Of a stretch of 8,405 bases of DNA, positions 7,721 through 8,405 are shown piece after piece. Source of the DNA: Streptococcaceae bacterium (GTDB lineage: Bacteria; Bacillota; Bacilli; Lactobacillales; Streptococcaceae). A program made the translations under genes and the position numbers. The stretch lies in NCBI GenBank assembly GCA_902836505.1, contig CADFQU010000030.1, forward strand, positions 1-8,405, given 5' to 3'. The notes below the pieces were generated by a model. It saw only the letters and a list, made by a program, of their open reading frames with translations. It was not told where the DNA came from and did no database searches. The first letter of the stretch is position 1. The number at the start of each line of letters is the position of its first letter.

Positions 7721-8272
7721 ATGAAACAAAAACAAGCTTTTTCAATTAAGGATGTTGTAGCTATTGGGGTTGGAGCAGCCCTCTTTGTCGTGATTGCGAT
7801 GATTCCAATTCCGGCGCCAGCTCCAAATACAAACATTCAGTTGCAATATGCTCTTCAAGCCCTCTTTAGTGTGATTTTTGGTCCGATTGTTGGTTTCTTG
7901 ATGGGCTTAATCGGCCATGCTATTAAAGATGCCATGACCTATGGCCTCTGGTGGACTTGGATTATTTCTAGTGGCTTGTTTGGTCTCTTTGTTGGTTTGT
8001 TCCGCAAACAAATCGGTGACCTCAAAGGAGAAGTGACCAAGAAAGAATTGATCATCTTTAACGTTGTGCAAGTCATTGCCAACTTGCTTATTTGGGGATT
8101 GATTGCACCGATTGGAGATGTGATGATCTACAAAGAAAGTGCCAACAAGGTCTTCCTTCAGGGAGTTGTAGCAGGTTCTGTTAATGCTTTGACAGTTGCT
8201 ATTGCAGGTTCTCTTCTCTTGATTGCCTATGCCCGTACCCAAACAAAAGATGGAAGTTTATCTAAAGATTAA
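7721..8272 (+). CDS. UPF0397-family ECF transporter S component (annotated as riboflavin-type)
   Basis: Membrane protein of 183 residues of the UPF0397 / ECF-type riboflavin transporter S-component family. Hydrophobic segments are visible near 12-31, 41-71 (probably two), 77-94, 110-137 and 143-171. The [19 protein letters not shown] stretch after the first segment, and [20 protein letters not shown], are characteristic of the family. The riboflavin label is generic: proteins of this wider group have been linked to different substrates, and nothing here proves riboflavin. In other streptococci UPF0397 genes are often followed by ECF ATPase and T-subunit genes; here at least 133 non-coding bases follow, so it appears to lack its own module nearby. 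AGGAG at 7708-7712, 8 bases before the ATG, supports the start. Its position directly behind the SAM hydrolase suggests a related nutrient. Confidence 0.85.
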   Translation: MKQKQAFSIKDVVAIGVGAALFVVIAMIPIPAPAPNTNIQLQYALQALFSVIFGPIVGFLMGLIGHAIKDAMTYGLWWTWIISSGLFGLFVGLFRKQIGDLKGEVTKKELIIFNVVQVIANLLIWGLIAPIGDVMIYKESANKVFLQGVVAGSVNALTVAIAGSLLLIAYARTQTKDGSLSKD

Positions 8273-8290
8273 TCGTAAATAAGAAGAGAA

Positions 8291-8405
8291 GAGAGAGGGA
8301 CAGAAATCGGTCATTCGTTAGAATTCGATTTCGTCGTCTCGCCTCCGCAAAGTTGAGTAGGGCTGTAAAAGCTGATGAAATCAGCGTAGTAGAGCCCACT
8401 CAACC
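8291..8405. repeat. Structured non-coding element after the operon (two nested hairpins), cut by window end
   Basis: Two structures follow each other. The first (about 8293-8340) pairs GAGA with TCTC, GAC with GTC (8299-8301/8333-8335), GAAATCG with CGATTTC (8303-8309/8326-8332), and an inner ATTC/GAAT around a GTTA loop. The second (8352-8404) pairs GTTGAGT with ACTCAAC and GGGCT with AGCCC around one bulged A, and encloses a perfect GCTGAT-GAA-ATCAGC hairpin (8371-8385). Its sequence character resembles intergenic elements common in oral streptococcal genomes, so a dispersed repeat is my first guess, but I cannot assign it to BOX, RUP or another named family. It could also end the operon transcript; whether a U-tract follows is outside the window. 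Confidence 0.5.

Noticed and set aside
8316..8403. Short open frame on the minus strand in the terminal intergenic region
   Set aside because: It has no ATG and no ribosome binding site. It overlaps the two nested hairpins, so the open frame is better explained as a by-product of that element.

Overview
The window looks like a chromosomal segment of a low-GC Gram-positive bacterium, almost certainly a Streptococcus of the mitis/sanguinis/parasanguinis type. Reasons: AAGGAG-type ribosome binding sites, streptococcal codon use, two lipoproteins with textbook lipoboxes, and a gene order (polar amino acid binding protein, metQ, M20 dipeptidase, metN, metI) that I recognise from pneumococcus and from the atm locus of S. 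mutans. The species is not fixed by the sequence. Everything recognisable is on the + strand, and genes are packed with short gaps or overlaps.

Layout. 1-51 holds the 3' part of an upstream region with small palindromes. 52-1194 is an M20D-type N-acyl amino acid amidohydrolase. 1195-1321 is the only substantial control region: a TGATA-N9-TATCA dyad (a CmbR/CysR- or MetR-like LysR-type site) centred about 65 bases before the start point expected from an extended -10 at 1258-1266. From 1322 a probable eight-gene transcription unit runs to 8272: a TcyA-like lipoprotein (cystine/polar amino acid binding), MetQ, a 457-residue M20 dipeptidase-like enzyme, MetN, MetI, an MptD/Trep_Strep-family ECF S component, a DUF62 S-adenosylmethionine hydrolase, and a UPF0397-family ECF S component. 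A strong hairpin without a U-tract separates metQ from the peptidase gene. 8273-8405 is non-coding and folds into two consecutive nested hairpins; it is probably a dispersed intergenic element or 3' structure cut by the window edge.

How the genes may work together. MetQ captures D/L-methionine and MetNI imports it, with feedback through the C-terminal NIL domain of MetN. The TcyA-like protein suggests that cystine or another sulfur amino acid is scavenged under the same control. The two M20 enzymes could release amino acids from N-acylated or peptide forms. The SAM hydrolase would split S-adenosylmethionine into methionine and adenosine; its place between two orphan ECF substrate-binding membrane proteins, directly behind metI, is the most unusual part. 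It suggests a methionine/SAM (or nucleoside/vitamin) salvage module joined to the classic methionine importer. That last point is inference from gene context; no transport substrate can be read from the sequence.
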